A DNA stretch of 64,000 nt, from assembly GCF_021401345.1 (NCBI RefSeq), contig NZ_JACBGE010000010.1:1-64000 (forward strand). Reading direction: 5' to 3'. The notes beneath the pieces were generated by a model. The model searched no databases. It was not told where the DNA came from and saw only the letters and a program-made list of their open reading frames with translations. Both the position numbers and the translations under genes were made by a program. Positions 1 to 8,025 of this stretch are shown piece after piece. Numbering within the stretch: the stretch's first letter is position 1; each line of letters opens with the position of its first letter. The DNA is from Hydrogenophaga sp. NFH-34. GTDB lineage: Bacteria; Pseudomonadota; Gammaproteobacteria; Burkholderiales; Burkholderiaceae_C.

Positions 1-203
1 GTGCCAACCCTGCATCGTGAACCTCAAAAGTGGGAGGCCACCATACCCGTTTACAAAGCGAACAGGAAAGTCAATGAAATCAACGGTCTACCCAGACCAC
101 CCCCGCGCCAGTGCTAGCTTTGCGTACCGTCACTTATTGCACTGAAAACGAGGAGACCCCTAGTTCTGCGTCGTGGGAGTGGAGTCAGCTCGGGCCATGG
201 CTT
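1..203. other. Left edge, no confident gene
   Basis: No complete gene is supported before base 312. Frame 1 is open from the edge to a TAG at 115-117 and could be the tail of a gene that starts outside the window. It is only 38 codons long, resembles nothing I recognise and has no visible start, so I do not call it. The rest is AT-richer sequence leading into the toxin-antitoxin promoter region. Confidence 0.4.
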
Positions 204-219
204 TGTATTGTGCAATACA
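204..219. promoter_or_regulatory. Inverted repeat upstream of toxin-antitoxin pair
   Basis: TGTATTG and CAATACA form a perfect 7-base inverted repeat separated by TG. It lies about 90 bases upstream of a ribbon-helix-helix antitoxin gene in an otherwise non-coding stretch. Antitoxins of this kind usually repress their own operon by binding such palindromes, so this is a reasonable operator candidate. That role is inference. Confidence 0.4.
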
Positions 220-311
220 CATTGATTGATTTGATTTTAATCACTATGATTCACTTTGAGTGAGCTGGAATGACCGGCCCAGCAACGTCAAGTTCTGACA
301 GGAGAAACCCC

Positions 312-578
312 ATGACCGCAGCTACCAGGGTGCTGACCGCACATGTGCCGCTTCCACTGGCCGACAAGGTCGATCAGATGGCATCCCGACTTGAACGCTC
401 TCGCGGCTGGGTGATGAAGCAGGCCCTTTCAGCCTGGATCGCCCAGGAAGAGGAGCGCGACAGGCTGACCCAAGAAGCGATGGCGGACGTAGACGCCGGT
501 CATGTGTTCGACCACCAGGCGGTGCAAACATGGGCGCAGAGCCTTGGCTCTGACCAGCCGTTGCCGGTGCCGCGCTGA
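312..578 (+). CDS. CopG/ParD-like ribbon-helix-helix antitoxin
   Basis: This 88-residue protein has the N-terminal pattern of a ribbon-helix-helix antitoxin: a short strand (VLTAHVPLPLADKV) followed by two helices (ASRLERSRGWVMKQALSAWI). It would neutralise the toxin encoded next and repress the operon. I chose the ATG at 312 because AGGAGA lies 7 bases upstream; an in-frame start at 270 has no such site. The stop codon overlaps the toxin start (TGATG), which indicates translational coupling. The pair belongs to the accessory load of the conjugative element, where it could stabilise maintenance. The fold is confident; the exact subfamily is not. Confidence 0.82.
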   Translation: MTAATRVLTAHVPLPLADKVDQMASRLERSRGWVMKQALSAWIAQEEERDRLTQEAMADVDAGHVFDHQAVQTWAQSLGSDQPLPVPR

Positions 579-853
579 TGGAGCTGAAGTGGACCAGCAA
601 GGCGCTTTCCGACTTGGTACGCCTGTATGAATTCCTGGCTCCGGTGAACAAACCAGCGGCTGCGCGTGCGGTGCAGGCACTGACCAAGGCCCCTACTGTT
701 CTGTTGACCAACCCGCGTATTGGCGAGCAGCTTTTCCAATTCGAGCCACGAGAGGTCCGGCGAATCTTGGTCAAGGAGTACGAGATTCGCTACGAGATTC
801 AGAACTCGATCATCTACGTGCTGCGGTTGTGGCACACCAGGGAAGACCGCTGA
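578..853 (+). CDS. ParE/RelE-family toxin
   Basis: This 91-residue protein matches the RelE/ParE toxin fold in length and pattern: an N-terminal strand (LKWTSKALSDLVRLYEFL), two helices, then the C-terminal segment VRRILVKEYEIRYEIQ and a final strand IIYVLRLWHTRED. Family members either poison gyrase (ParE) or cleave mRNA on the ribosome (RelE). The Arg/Lys-rich core resembles ParE, but sequence alone does not settle the target. It is coupled to the upstream antitoxin by a one-base overlap. Confidence 0.85.
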   Translation: MELKWTSKALSDLVRLYEFLAPVNKPAAARAVQALTKAPTVLLTNPRIGEQLFQFEPREVRRILVKEYEIRYEIQNSIIYVLRLWHTREDR

Positions 854-877
854 AATGGCATTGCCAGTGAGGAGTGC

Positions 878-1099
878 ATGTTGTTGAACAAATCCGGCGT
901 TGACGACATCGAGGAGCCCGTGGAAGGCCCCCTGCAGGATCTGGACGTCGCCGGCATGGCCTGGTGGAACGGCTTATCCGAGGCCGACCGGCGCTACTGG
1001 TGCCTGGCTGCGATGACGGCCGTGCCGGCGGAGGCCTGGAAGTATTTCCGGCTGGTGACGGCGCCGCGCCGTTCGGTGAAGGTCAACCACTGCGATTGA
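878..1099 (+). CDS. Small hypothetical protein, 73 aa
   Basis: I do not recognise this 73-residue protein. The ATG at 878 is preceded by GAGGAG at good spacing and lies 24 bases after the toxin gene, so it may belong to the same transcript. The sequence is acidic at the N-terminus, has a Trp-rich middle (GMAWWNGLSEADRRYWCLAA) and ends basic. There is no signal peptide or membrane segment. The middle resembles small plasmid or ICE proteins of unknown function that sit beside toxin-antitoxin loci, but I assign no role. Confidence 0.6.
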   Translation: MLLNKSGVDDIEEPVEGPLQDLDVAGMAWWNGLSEADRRYWCLAAMTAVPAEAWKYFRLVTAPRRSVKVNHCD

Positions 1100-1171
1100 C
1101 GCGTGCCGACGTAGGTTGCGCACTGGGACCGACTCGACGAAAATCCCCTTTAAACCCCAAGGGAGAACAAC

Positions 1172-1396
1172 ATGACAGCAAAGCTTTTCTATCGCTTGGT
1201 CGATGCGGCAGCCGAGAAGGTCTACCGTGCTGCGACGACGCTCGGGCCTGCCGTGGGAAATGCTGTGCTTGATGGAATGTCGACCGCGACGAGGGCGCGC
1301 CCACCTGTAAACGAATGGCAAGGGATTCCCAACATTGATGCAGTTGAGCATCCAATGTGGGAAGAAACCTATGGCCCCAATAGGCGCCCTTGGTAG
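1172..1396 (+). CDS. Small hypothetical protein, 74 aa
   Basis: This 74-residue soluble protein of unknown function has a convincing ribosome-binding site (AAGGGAG, 7 bases before the ATG). It has an alanine-rich helical first half and a Pro/Trp-rich tail (HPMWEETYGPNRRPW). It ends 7 bases before the stop codon of the convergently transcribed TraG-like gene, so the two transcription units meet here. No family is recognised. Confidence 0.55.
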   Translation: MTAKLFYRLVDAAAEKVYRAATTLGPAVGNAVLDGMSTATRARPPVNEWQGIPNIDAVEHPMWEETYGPNRRPW

Positions 1397-1403
1397 GGCT
1401 GTA

Positions 1404-3041
1404 TCAACGTCGCCCCCTGGGAACCGATGAGTTCGTAGTGCTGTTTGCGGTTGAATCAGCACTTTTCAATGCTGATGTGATGCCATTGCCTAAGCTGTAG
1501 CCTAGCCAAGCCATCATCCCCGTCCAAAGCAGCGGCAAGCCAATAAACATCCCCAGCATCAGCAGGTTCAGCAGCATCCGCTTGTGACCCTGCATGGCCG
1601 ACCCGAAGATGTCGGTCAGCGTGAAGCTGCCGACCGGGTACATGGCGCGGATCAGGTGGGCATCCACCCACACCGTGATCGCCCACAGCGCGCCCCAGAA
1701 CTTCACCGTGAAGACGCCGATGGCGCCGTAGAGCATCACCTTGAGGTTGTAGCCGGAGAAGAAGGTCACCAGGGGCAGGAACATGTACATGCCCATGAGG
1801 ATCAGCGCCTGCATCATCAGCAGCCCGTTCTTCAGTGGCCCTGAGGTGATGTAGCTCAGCAGCGAGACGATGCCCAGCCCGACGTTGGAGAGCACGCCAC
1901 CGGCCGTCCTGGCCACGCCATCGGCGATGCCGGCCGGGTCGCTGATGCGGGCGTTCTGGTACCAGCGGTCGCCCAGCGCCTGGGTCGGATCGACGAACAT
2001 CGGGTTGGCCTTGACTTGGGCCAGGCGGGCCAACTCGTCCTTGGTCCGGTCCTCGCTGGAGAACAGCGTGCGCGCCCGCCCCCACAAGGCCTGCCAGTCG
2101 GAAGAATGGGTGATCATGGCCTCGCGCAGGCCGATGCGGGTGTCTTCCCACCACTCGCGGCAGGTCGGGCGTCCCCAGTCGGGATTGGCAAAGCCCTCGA
2201 ACGGCAAGGGCTCGCCCGAAGAGGGGTTGTAGTAGTCGACATCGCGCCCAAAGTCGATGGCAAAGCCGGTGACCGGGTTGACCGAGCGCATGTCGGTGTA
2301 GAAGCCCGGCTCGGTGCGGAACAGCTGCGAGCCCATCCAGCCGGTGTCGTCCGGGCCGTACTCGGTGTTGGTGGTGGCGATGATGGCGCGGCCGGCAGCC
2401 GTGAGGTCCGCAGGGTCCATCTGAATGAACCGGCTTTGCGCCGGCACGAAGCACTCGCTGTAGAAGCGCTGGATGTTGTGCAGCAGGCGCGGGTCTTCGA
2501 TGGTGGCGATGCGCGCCAGTTCCTCGACCGCGCGCAACTCGCTCTGGCTGGCGTTCAGGCCCGCCTTGATCGAATGGTTCATGCCCGAGGAGATCGCCAT
2601 CACCGTCATCCACCAGGCGGGCACGTGCGCCAGCGACCCGCTGACGTTGCTCATGCTGCCGTCGATGGCATCGACCAGCGCCGCGTCGTAGGTCGAACCC
2701 GTCCCGCTGTCGCGCGAGACTTCGGGTGGGTTGGGCTCCAGCGCCGTGGGCGGCGGCTGATAGCGCAGGTTGATCGAATGCAGCGAAGTGAGCGGGCTGG
2801 TCGCAAAGCAGGTCATGAAGACGAACAGGCCCACGATCAGCTGGGTGCCGATGCTGTCGACCAGGCCGAAGACGCCGATCTGCTCGGCGCCCTGTTCCTT
2901 GGCCTGGCGCCAGGCGTTGAAGGCCATGATCATGAACGGCAGCACGACCAGGCCGGTGCCGGTGAGCGCTTCGCCAATGATGTTGGCGAACGCCCAGCCG
3001 TACATGGTGGTGAAGATTTCCAGGTAGGAGTCCAGTTGCAT
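1404..3041 (-). CDS. traG: Conjugal transfer protein TraG, N-terminal type
   Basis: This 545-residue inner-membrane protein corresponds to the TraG-N family (PF07916) of genomic-island type IV secretion systems. It starts with a hydrophobic region (IIGEALTGTGLVVLPFMIMAF), has a long periplasmic middle with several Cys and Trp residues, and ends with four or so membrane helices (for example LKNGLLMMQALILMGMYMFL). The family takes part in mating-pair stabilisation and pilus assembly. It is the last gene of the minus-strand transfer block, which matches the usual order in ICEs of this type. AAGGA precedes the ATG. The C-terminus is Ser/Thr/Asn-rich and probably disordered. Confidence 0.88.
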   Translation of the reverse strand: MQLDSYLEIFTTMYGWAFANIIGEALTGTGLVVLPFMIMAFNAWRQAKEQGAEQIGVFGLVDSIGTQLIVGLFVFMTCFATSPLTSLHSINLRYQPPPTALEPNPPEVSRDSGTGSTYDAALVDAIDGSMSNVSGSLAHVPAWWMTVMAISSGMNHSIKAGLNASQSELRAVEELARIATIEDPRLLHNIQRFYSECFVPAQSRFIQMDPADLTAAGRAIIATTNTEYGPDDTGWMGSQLFRTEPGFYTDMRSVNPVTGFAIDFGRDVDYYNPSSGEPLPFEGFANPDWGRPTCREWWEDTRIGLREAMITHSSDWQALWGRARTLFSSEDRTKDELARLAQVKANPMFVDPTQALGDRWYQNARISDPAGIADGVARTAGGVLSNVGLGIVSLLSYITSGPLKNGLLMMQALILMGMYMFLPLVTFFSGYNLKVMLYGAIGVFTVKFWGALWAITVWVDAHLIRAMYPVGSFTLTDIFGSAMQGHKRMLLNLLMLGMFIGLPLLWTGMMAWLGYSLGNGITSALKSADSTANSTTNSSVPRGRR

Positions 3042-3059
3042 GGTGCGATCCTTCCTTCT

Positions 3060-3455
3060 TCAGCCGCCAAGCACCCGCAGCAAGGTCGCGGGTCCGACAG
3101 GGATCAAGAGCCAGTAGGCCAGCAGCATCAGCATGACCTTGCCGCGCGCCGCAATGACTTGCTCGTACTCCCACTCCTGGACGATGCCTCGGCGGCGACC
3201 CCAGTTCACCACCTGCGTCCAGCGCAAGCCGATGAGCACGATCAGCGCACCCTGGATCGCGATACCCCAGGGCTTGAACACCCGGACCGTATCGAGCTGG
3301 GCCTCCAACTTGACGCCCAGGGCGAGGAAGATGGCGACGATCACGCCGATGAGCAGCACCAGCGCCAGCATGCTCAGGGCGGGCAGCAGCTTGCGCAGCC
3401 AGCGCTTTGAGCGGCTGGTGCTGGGCATGGGTTGGACGGGGAGGGGGTTGTTCAT
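3060..3455 (-). CDS. ICE conserved membrane protein, 131 aa
   Basis: This small protein with two or three predicted membrane helices (LPALSMLALVLLIGVIVAIF, WGIAIQGALIVLIGL and VMLMLLAYWLLIPVGPATLL) sits between the TIGR03755-like and TraG-N genes. A conserved hypothetical membrane protein usually occupies this place in ICEclc/PFGI-1-type elements. It starts with a GAGG site and lies 18 bases from TraG-N. The function is unknown; a role in the inner-membrane part of the mating apparatus is inferred from position only. Confidence 0.75.
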   Translation of the reverse strand: MNNPLPVQPMPSTSRSKRWLRKLLPALSMLALVLLIGVIVAIFLALGVKLEAQLDTVRVFKPWGIAIQGALIVLIGLRWTQVVNWGRRRGIVQEWEYEQVIAARGKVMLMLLAYWLLIPVGPATLLRVLGG

Positions 3456-3467
3456 GAGGACCTCGGC

Positions 3468-4838
3468 TCAGGGAGTGGTTCGCACGCGGCCACCATCGAG
3501 CGGTGCGGGATCGGGGCGGCCGGCCGGCGGCACGCGGGTGGCCTGGCCATCGCGTTGGGTGCCCGATTCCAGGATGGCCAGCGCGTTGTTGGCGGTGATT
3601 TCCTTGCGGATGCGGTGCTCGAACATCAGGTCCTCGATGTGCTGCGTCATGCGTGCGACCTTGCCCTGCATGTCCTGCGAGACCTTGCCCGCTGCCGTGA
3701 CCTCGGGCAGGCTCATGCCGGTGATCAGCGCGTTGCGCGCGATCAGGGCCTTGTCCACCACCCGCTGCATGCCCAGCTCGTGGGCCAGACGGCTGGTGGC
3801 CAGGGTCCGGTTTTCAGCGGGCATGGCTCGCAGGGCCTGAATGACCTGGGCGTTGACGGTGATGCCGGGTGCGCCGATTTCGGCCAGTGCCGCGCTGGTG
3901 GGGATGGTGGTGCCGTTGACGATGGCCTCCAGGCGCGGGCGCACAAACACGATTTCTTCCTCCAGCAAGGGACCCAGACCCGTGGCGGTCGAGGTGGAGG
4001 TGGCCGCAGGGCAGTTGGCGATGCCCTCGCACAGGTAGATCTGCTGGTCGCCCAGCACCTTGGTAGTGAACACCGCCAGCGCGTCCGAGGTGGGGAACGC
4101 GGCCACCATCCGGGCGTCTGCGGGGCCTCCACCGGAGGAGCCAGGCTGGCGGTTGAGCGTGACGTTGTAGCCCGCAACCGAGAGGTCGCGCACCGGCCGC
4201 AGCGGCTGGGTGCCCACACCACCAGCCCGTTGTCCAAAAATCCAGCTCACGCCGTTTCGGTGGCCTTCCTCCTGCTCGTTGATGGCCCGTTTGGCCTCGA
4301 CCACGTCGCCGTTGAGGGAGGCGCGCATGCGCCAGGACTCGCCCTTGGCAATGCCCGCCCATTCCTCGTAGGGGTTGTCGCCCTGCTTGATGGCGGCCTC
4401 CATCTCCTCGCAGGTCTTCAAGGCCGCTGCGATCATGGCGTCGGCCTTGAGCGAGTAGGTCTGGAACAGCTGGTAGAGACCGGGCTGGGCACGCTCAAAG
4501 ATGTACATCGGCAGCGCAGCGATGCCGGCGCGGATGGCGTTGGAGAGCGTGTCGCCGAACTGCTCGATGTTGTTCATCAGCGTCTGCCAGGACAGACCGA
4601 TGTCGAACTTGCCGCAGGAGTAGTTCAGCCGCAGGTTGGCCGCGAGGCTGAGCTGCAGCGGGATCTGGGAGCGGTAGTTGGCGTTGCCACCGGGCGAGTT
4701 GCCGCCGAGCTGGTAGTACAGCGCGCCGCGCGAAGCCTGCGCGCTGGCGGGCGCGGACCAGGTCAGTGCCACCAGGCCGGCCAGGGCAACGCCGGCCAGC
4801 AGGGGCCGCACACGAAAACGGAGTCGGTTGTGGGTCAT
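3468..4838 (-). CDS. ICE transfer protein, TIGR03755/PFL_4711 family
   Basis: This 456-residue exported protein has a signal peptide (LAGVALAGLVALTWSAPASA-Q). A mature start around YYQLGGNSPGG and conserved Cys residues (NYSCGKFDI, CEEMEAA, YLCEGIANCP) fit the periplasmic PFL_4711 family, which resembles TraH/TraW-region proteins of F-type systems. It is thought to assist mating-pair formation, but its biochemistry is unknown. It lies 12 bases upstream of the small membrane gene and downstream of the TraU-like gene, in standard order. Confidence 0.82.
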   Translation of the reverse strand: MTHNRLRFRVRPLLAGVALAGLVALTWSAPASAQASRGALYYQLGGNSPGGNANYRSQIPLQLSLAANLRLNYSCGKFDIGLSWQTLMNNIEQFGDTLSNAIRAGIAALPMYIFERAQPGLYQLFQTYSLKADAMIAAALKTCEEMEAAIKQGDNPYEEWAGIAKGESWRMRASLNGDVVEAKRAINEQEEGHRNGVSWIFGQRAGGVGTQPLRPVRDLSVAGYNVTLNRQPGSSGGGPADARMVAAFPTSDALAVFTTKVLGDQQIYLCEGIANCPAATSTSTATGLGPLLEEEIVFVRPRLEAIVNGTTIPTSAALAEIGAPGITVNAQVIQALRAMPAENRTLATSRLAHELGMQRVVDKALIARNALITGMSLPEVTAAGKVSQDMQGKVARMTQHIEDLMFEHRIRKEITANNALAILESGTQRDGQATRVPPAGRPDPAPLDGGRVRTTP

Positions 4839-4878
4839 GGTGGTTCCAGGAAGAAATGGGATCGCGCGTCACGGCGCC

Positions 4879-6210
4879 TCAAGGGACCGCGAACAGGAAG
4901 ATTTCGGTGCGGCGCCGGCAGCACTCGTACCGGGTCCAGAGGTTCCAGACGAAGCTGTTGTTGGGCGTGTTGCGGTAGTCGCCGTATCCGAGCAAGGCCA
5001 CCGAGTCGTTGGCGCCGAAGGTGTGGCAGCCCGAGGGGTAGGGGTGCACCATGGACCACTTGGGGTCGGCCACTTGTGCAAACCACACGTAGGAGTGTGG
5101 GCTCTTGGGCCGCAGGTGCGCATAGATGTGCGGCTGCGAGGGCTTGAGGATGATCTGGGCCGAGCGCTCGGCCAGAACGGCCGAGGCCTTGACCGGGTGC
5201 TGCTGGACCACCTCGCCTATACGGGGGTACTTGCTGCCCCACGTGCTGAAAACCGGTGTCTGCGAGACTTCCTTGTAACCGGGAAACCAGGAGCCCACGT
5301 AGAGCAGCTCCAGCGGGATCATGCTGCGCCAGAACAGGGAGTCGACGTCGGAGCTGAAATACACGCCGAAGGCATCGGCCGAGCTGGGACACAGGAAGTC
5401 GTTGCCGCCGCCAGCGTCGGCCGCGCCTTCGAGCATGCCGCGCAGCTGGCCCAGTTGCTCCTGAAAACCGCCCTGACTGGCCGAGTCCATCCCACCTGAG
5501 GCAGCGGGTCCCATGCTGCTCATGTCGGGGCCCATGTTGCCCATGAGGTTGCCAACGCCGGTCACGGTGTTCATCAAGGCGCTGGGGTTGGTCAGCAGGT
5601 TGATGACTCCTTCGCCGGCCTGCTGCATCAGGCCCACGGGCGCCACGGCCCACTCGGCCAGGATGTCGGGCAGCGTGGAGGGAAAGCTCATCAGCTCGGT
5701 GATGCCGGGCACCACCATGCGCGTGCCCGAGTTGTTGATGAGTACCGCCGGATTGCCGATGGCGTCGACCGTTTTCATGGTCACGGGTTCGGCCGCGCCG
5801 CGCCGCTTGGCCGAGGTGTTGGCCGTTGCATCCAACGGGCTTCGCAGGATCGCGGCGCCAATGCGGTCGCCGATGCCGGAGACGGCGCTGCCCACGTCGC
5901 GCCAGGGGTGGATGTACTGGTCGTTGTAGGTGCTGACCACCACGTCGGGCATGTAGTGGCTGACCCGGATGGAGGTCTCTACCGTGCAGCCGAACGGTGT
6001 GCAGCGCAGGAAGAAGCACACCCCGGTGACCATGTAGGAGATGCAGCTGGGTGCCGAAGCAGCGGTCGCGGCCAGCACGCCGAGCGTGTTGGTGCTCGGT
6101 GGCGGCGCGGGCGACTGGGCCCAGGCCGGCCGCGCCAGCACCAGGGCACACACCAGGCCGCGCAGGAGCGCCAGGGCGGCGCGGGTGAGTGGGTCAAACC
6201 GTCGGGTCAA
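4879..6210 (-). CDS. TraU-like ICE transfer protein, TIGR03756/PFL_4710 family
   Basis: This 443-residue exported protein is related to F-plasmid TraU. It has a signal sequence (AALALLRGLVCALVLARPAWA-Q) and many Cys residues (SCISYMVTGVCFFLRCTPFGC) that suggest disulfides in the periplasm. The C-terminus has the family's CHTFG and YECCRRRTEIFLF segments. No ATG fits; I chose the TTG at 6210 because GGGAG lies 7 bases upstream and the signal peptide follows directly. The family is needed for DNA transfer rather than for pilus assembly in F, which is known for TraU and only inferred here. Confidence 0.82.
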   Translation of the reverse strand: MTRRFDPLTRAALALLRGLVCALVLARPAWAQSPAPPPSTNTLGVLAATAASAPSCISYMVTGVCFFLRCTPFGCTVETSIRVSHYMPDVVVSTYNDQYIHPWRDVGSAVSGIGDRIGAAILRSPLDATANTSAKRRGAAEPVTMKTVDAIGNPAVLINNSGTRMVVPGITELMSFPSTLPDILAEWAVAPVGLMQQAGEGVINLLTNPSALMNTVTGVGNLMGNMGPDMSSMGPAASGGMDSASQGGFQEQLGQLRGMLEGAADAGGGNDFLCPSSADAFGVYFSSDVDSLFWRSMIPLELLYVGSWFPGYKEVSQTPVFSTWGSKYPRIGEVVQQHPVKASAVLAERSAQIILKPSQPHIYAHLRPKSPHSYVWFAQVADPKWSMVHPYPSGCHTFGANDSVALLGYGDYRNTPNNSFVWNLWTRYECCRRRTEIFLFAVP

Positions 6211-6223
6211 GGTGGATCTCCCT

Positions 6224-6721
6224 TCAGCGCTTGGCGGCTGCGGCCCGGTGCTGCTGGACCAGCGCAAGGGCCTGCGGTACGTCGGGCACCCCGTAGATGA
6301 CGTTGGCGCCATCCACGACGATGGCCGGCAGGCGGTCGATCTTGTAGTGCCTGGCCAGCGCGATGCCGTTGGCGGCACCGAGCACGTGCGGGGTGATCTG
6401 CTTCTTGATTTCGGCCTGGTTGGCCTGGAAGTACGCGCGCGCGGCCGCTTCGGTCTTGGGCAGGCGCTGGTTGATCGCCGCCTCGACGTTCTTGAGCGCA
6501 TCGAGGCGGTAGATGGCCAGCTGGTAGCGCTGGGGTTCACCCCCCGTGATGACCATGGCCGAGTTGGCAAACACCTCGACCTTGGTGATGCCCCGGTAGA
6601 GCTCCGTGGAGGCACTCTGTGCGTGGACGGAAGCGGCAAGGAGCCAGCCTGCCAGCCATGGCATGCGGCGCGCTCTGGCAAGGCGCCTGTTCGATTGGGT
6701 GGTGGGCTTGTGCATGAGCAT
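6224..6721 (-). CDS. TIGR03757/DUF1525-like periplasmic protein, copy 3
   Basis: This 165-residue exported protein is the last of three consecutive related genes. It shares the pattern VEVFANSAM...YQLAIYRLDAL...LPAIVVDGANVIYGVPDV with its neighbours. The C-terminal segment resembles the cis-Pro strand of thioredoxin-fold proteins, but no CxxC motif is present, so oxidoreductase activity is not supported. Most related ICEs have one gene of this family; its role in the mating apparatus is not known. The start could be 6721 or 6715. Confidence 0.75.
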   Translation of the reverse strand: MLMHKPTTQSNRRLARARRMPWLAGWLLAASVHAQSASTELYRGITKVEVFANSAMVITGGEPQRYQLAIYRLDALKNVEAAINQRLPKTEAAARAYFQANQAEIKKQITPHVLGAANGIALARHYKIDRLPAIVVDGANVIYGVPDVPQALALVQQHRAAAAKR

Positions 6722-6722
6722 G

Positions 6723-7214
6723 TCAATTCCCCTGGAGCTTCTGAAAGATCGCGACGGCCCGATCCACATCGGTCACGTCGTAGATCACCTTGGTGCCGTT
6801 GATCACGATGGCCGGCAATGCGGCAATGGCGTACTGGCGCGCCAGTTGCTCCACCTGGTAGTGGCGACTGACCAACGGAGCGAGCTGGTGCAGGACGGCC
6901 TTTCCCTGCTCGCGCAGGTAGGCTGCCTGCAGCGATTCGGTTTCCTTGTCGTTGCGCCCGGTGCCCGCCGGCGCCAGCAGTGCCCGCTGGGCCTGTTCCA
7001 GCTCGTCGGTGCGGTAGATCGCCAGCGGGTACGCAGGCTTGTTCGGGACGTTCAGTGGGGTGGCACTGACGGCAAACACCTCGACCTTGAGGATGGCGGG
7101 CGCTGCCCCCTGGGCGAGCACAGGGCCCGCACTGGTGACCCCCCACAGAAGCAACGCGGCGATCCTGGGCCGAACCGGTGGCGTCCAGCCTCCGCAGACA
7201 ACAGACGACTTCAT
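6723..7214 (-). CDS. TIGR03757/DUF1525-like periplasmic protein, copy 2
   Basis: This 163-residue exported protein (signal RIAALLLWGVTSAGPVLAQG) carries the family signature most clearly: ILKVEVFAVSATPLNV near the mature N-terminus, YPLAIYRTDELEQAQRAL, and ALPAIVINGTKVIYDVTDV at the end. It begins one base after copy 1 stops and ends one base before copy 3 starts, so the three genes are almost certainly translated together. Function is unknown beyond its constant presence in genomic-island type IV systems. Confidence 0.8.
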   Translation of the reverse strand: MKSSVVCGGWTPPVRPRIAALLLWGVTSAGPVLAQGAAPAILKVEVFAVSATPLNVPNKPAYPLAIYRTDELEQAQRALLAPAGTGRNDKETESLQAAYLREQGKAVLHQLAPLVSRHYQVEQLARQYAIAALPAIVINGTKVIYDVTDVDRAVAIFQKLQGN

Positions 7215-7215
7215 C

Positions 7216-7749
7216 TCAGCGCCCCCGGTAGTGCTTCTGGTAGGCGCGCAGCGCCTCGTGCAGGTCGTTCGTGTGGTCAAAGACCGCCACACCATTGATC
7301 ACGAACGCGGGGTAGTCCAGCAGCTTGTAGCGGAACGTGAGTTCCTTGCCCTCCAGGTACATGGCCTTGAGGTCCTTGGACTCGGCCTCGATCTGGGCCT
7401 TGTTCGCTTCGATGTAGGCCGAGATGTTGTGCTGGATCTCGGTGCTCGATGCGCCCGGCGGCAGCTTGGGAATCCTGGGCATCAGGGTCTGCTCGATGTA
7501 CTGCTGGTGGGCGTACAGGCGGTAGACCTTCACGGGCACCTTGGCGCCCTGGACATTGCGCACCGGGGTCGGGCGTGCCAGGAACAGCTCGATGCGCTCG
7601 ACGCCGCCGTACAGGTCGGCGACTGCTGCTCTGGACTGCGCCTGGACGATGCCGCTGCCAAGCGCCAGCATCACCAGCAGGATACAAAGCAGGGCAGAGC
7701 GGACGACACCCGCGCTGAGACTGAACGTGTTTTCCTCTTGATGGGTCAT
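7216..7749 (-). CDS. TIGR03757/DUF1525-like periplasmic protein, copy 1
   Basis: This 177-residue exported protein has a signal anchor (VVRSALLCILLVMLALGSGIVQA-Q). It shares with the two downstream genes the YGGVERIELFLARPTPV start, the VKVYRLYAHQQYIEQ segment and the YPAFVINGVAVFDHTND end. It is the most divergent of the three: the central linker is longer and more acidic, and the usual VIYG is VFD. No CxxC motif is present. The gene begins one base after the small gene at 7751. Copies 1-3 look like an old tandem duplication within the transfer operon. Confidence 0.75.
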   Translation of the reverse strand: MTHQEENTFSLSAGVVRSALLCILLVMLALGSGIVQAQSRAAVADLYGGVERIELFLARPTPVRNVQGAKVPVKVYRLYAHQQYIEQTLMPRIPKLPPGASSTEIQHNISAYIEANKAQIEAESKDLKAMYLEGKELTFRYKLLDYPAFVINGVAVFDHTNDLHEALRAYQKHYRGR

Positions 7750-7750
7750 G

Positions 7751-8008
7751 TCAGCGTCCCCCGGTGTCAAATTCCTGCAGCGCCTTCTCGCGACCTTCCG
7801 GGTCCAGATAGTCCCAGCGGTAGGCCACTTCCAGTGCCGCCGCGTGATGCACCTCGGGAATCGCCCTGAGGCGCTCGTCCACCAGTTCGGAGAACAGGCG
7901 CTGGTAGCGGTCATGGGCGCTGCCGCAATTGCGCGAGGCCTGCGCGGCCAACTGCACGCACAGCTCGTTCCAGCGGGCCGCGTTGAAGCTGGTGATTTCC
8001 TGGTCCAT
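7751..8008 (-). CDS. Small ICE protein, 85 aa, unknown
   Basis: This 85-residue soluble protein has no signal peptide and two Cys residues (ELCVQLAAQASRNCGSAHDRY). It lies 17 bases downstream of the VirB4-like ATPase gene and one base upstream of the first DUF1525-like gene, so it is part of the transfer operon. I know no family for it. A cytoplasmic partner of the ATPase is possible, but this is a guess from position. Confidence 0.65.
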   Translation of the reverse strand: MDQEITSFNAARWNELCVQLAAQASRNCGSAHDRYQRLFSELVDERLRAIPEVHHAAALEVAYRWDYLDPEGREKALQEFDTGGR

Positions 8009-8025
8009 GGTCCGTCCCTTCTCGA

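Noticed and set aside
2016-3410. Long plus-strand open frame opposite the TraG-N and small membrane genes
   Set aside because: It is a shadow of minus-strand coding in GC-rich DNA. It runs across two real genes with family matches and good starts.
6224-7749. DsbC/thioredoxin identity for the three tandem periplasmic genes
   Set aside because: A cis-Pro-like strand is visible, but none has the CxxC active site.
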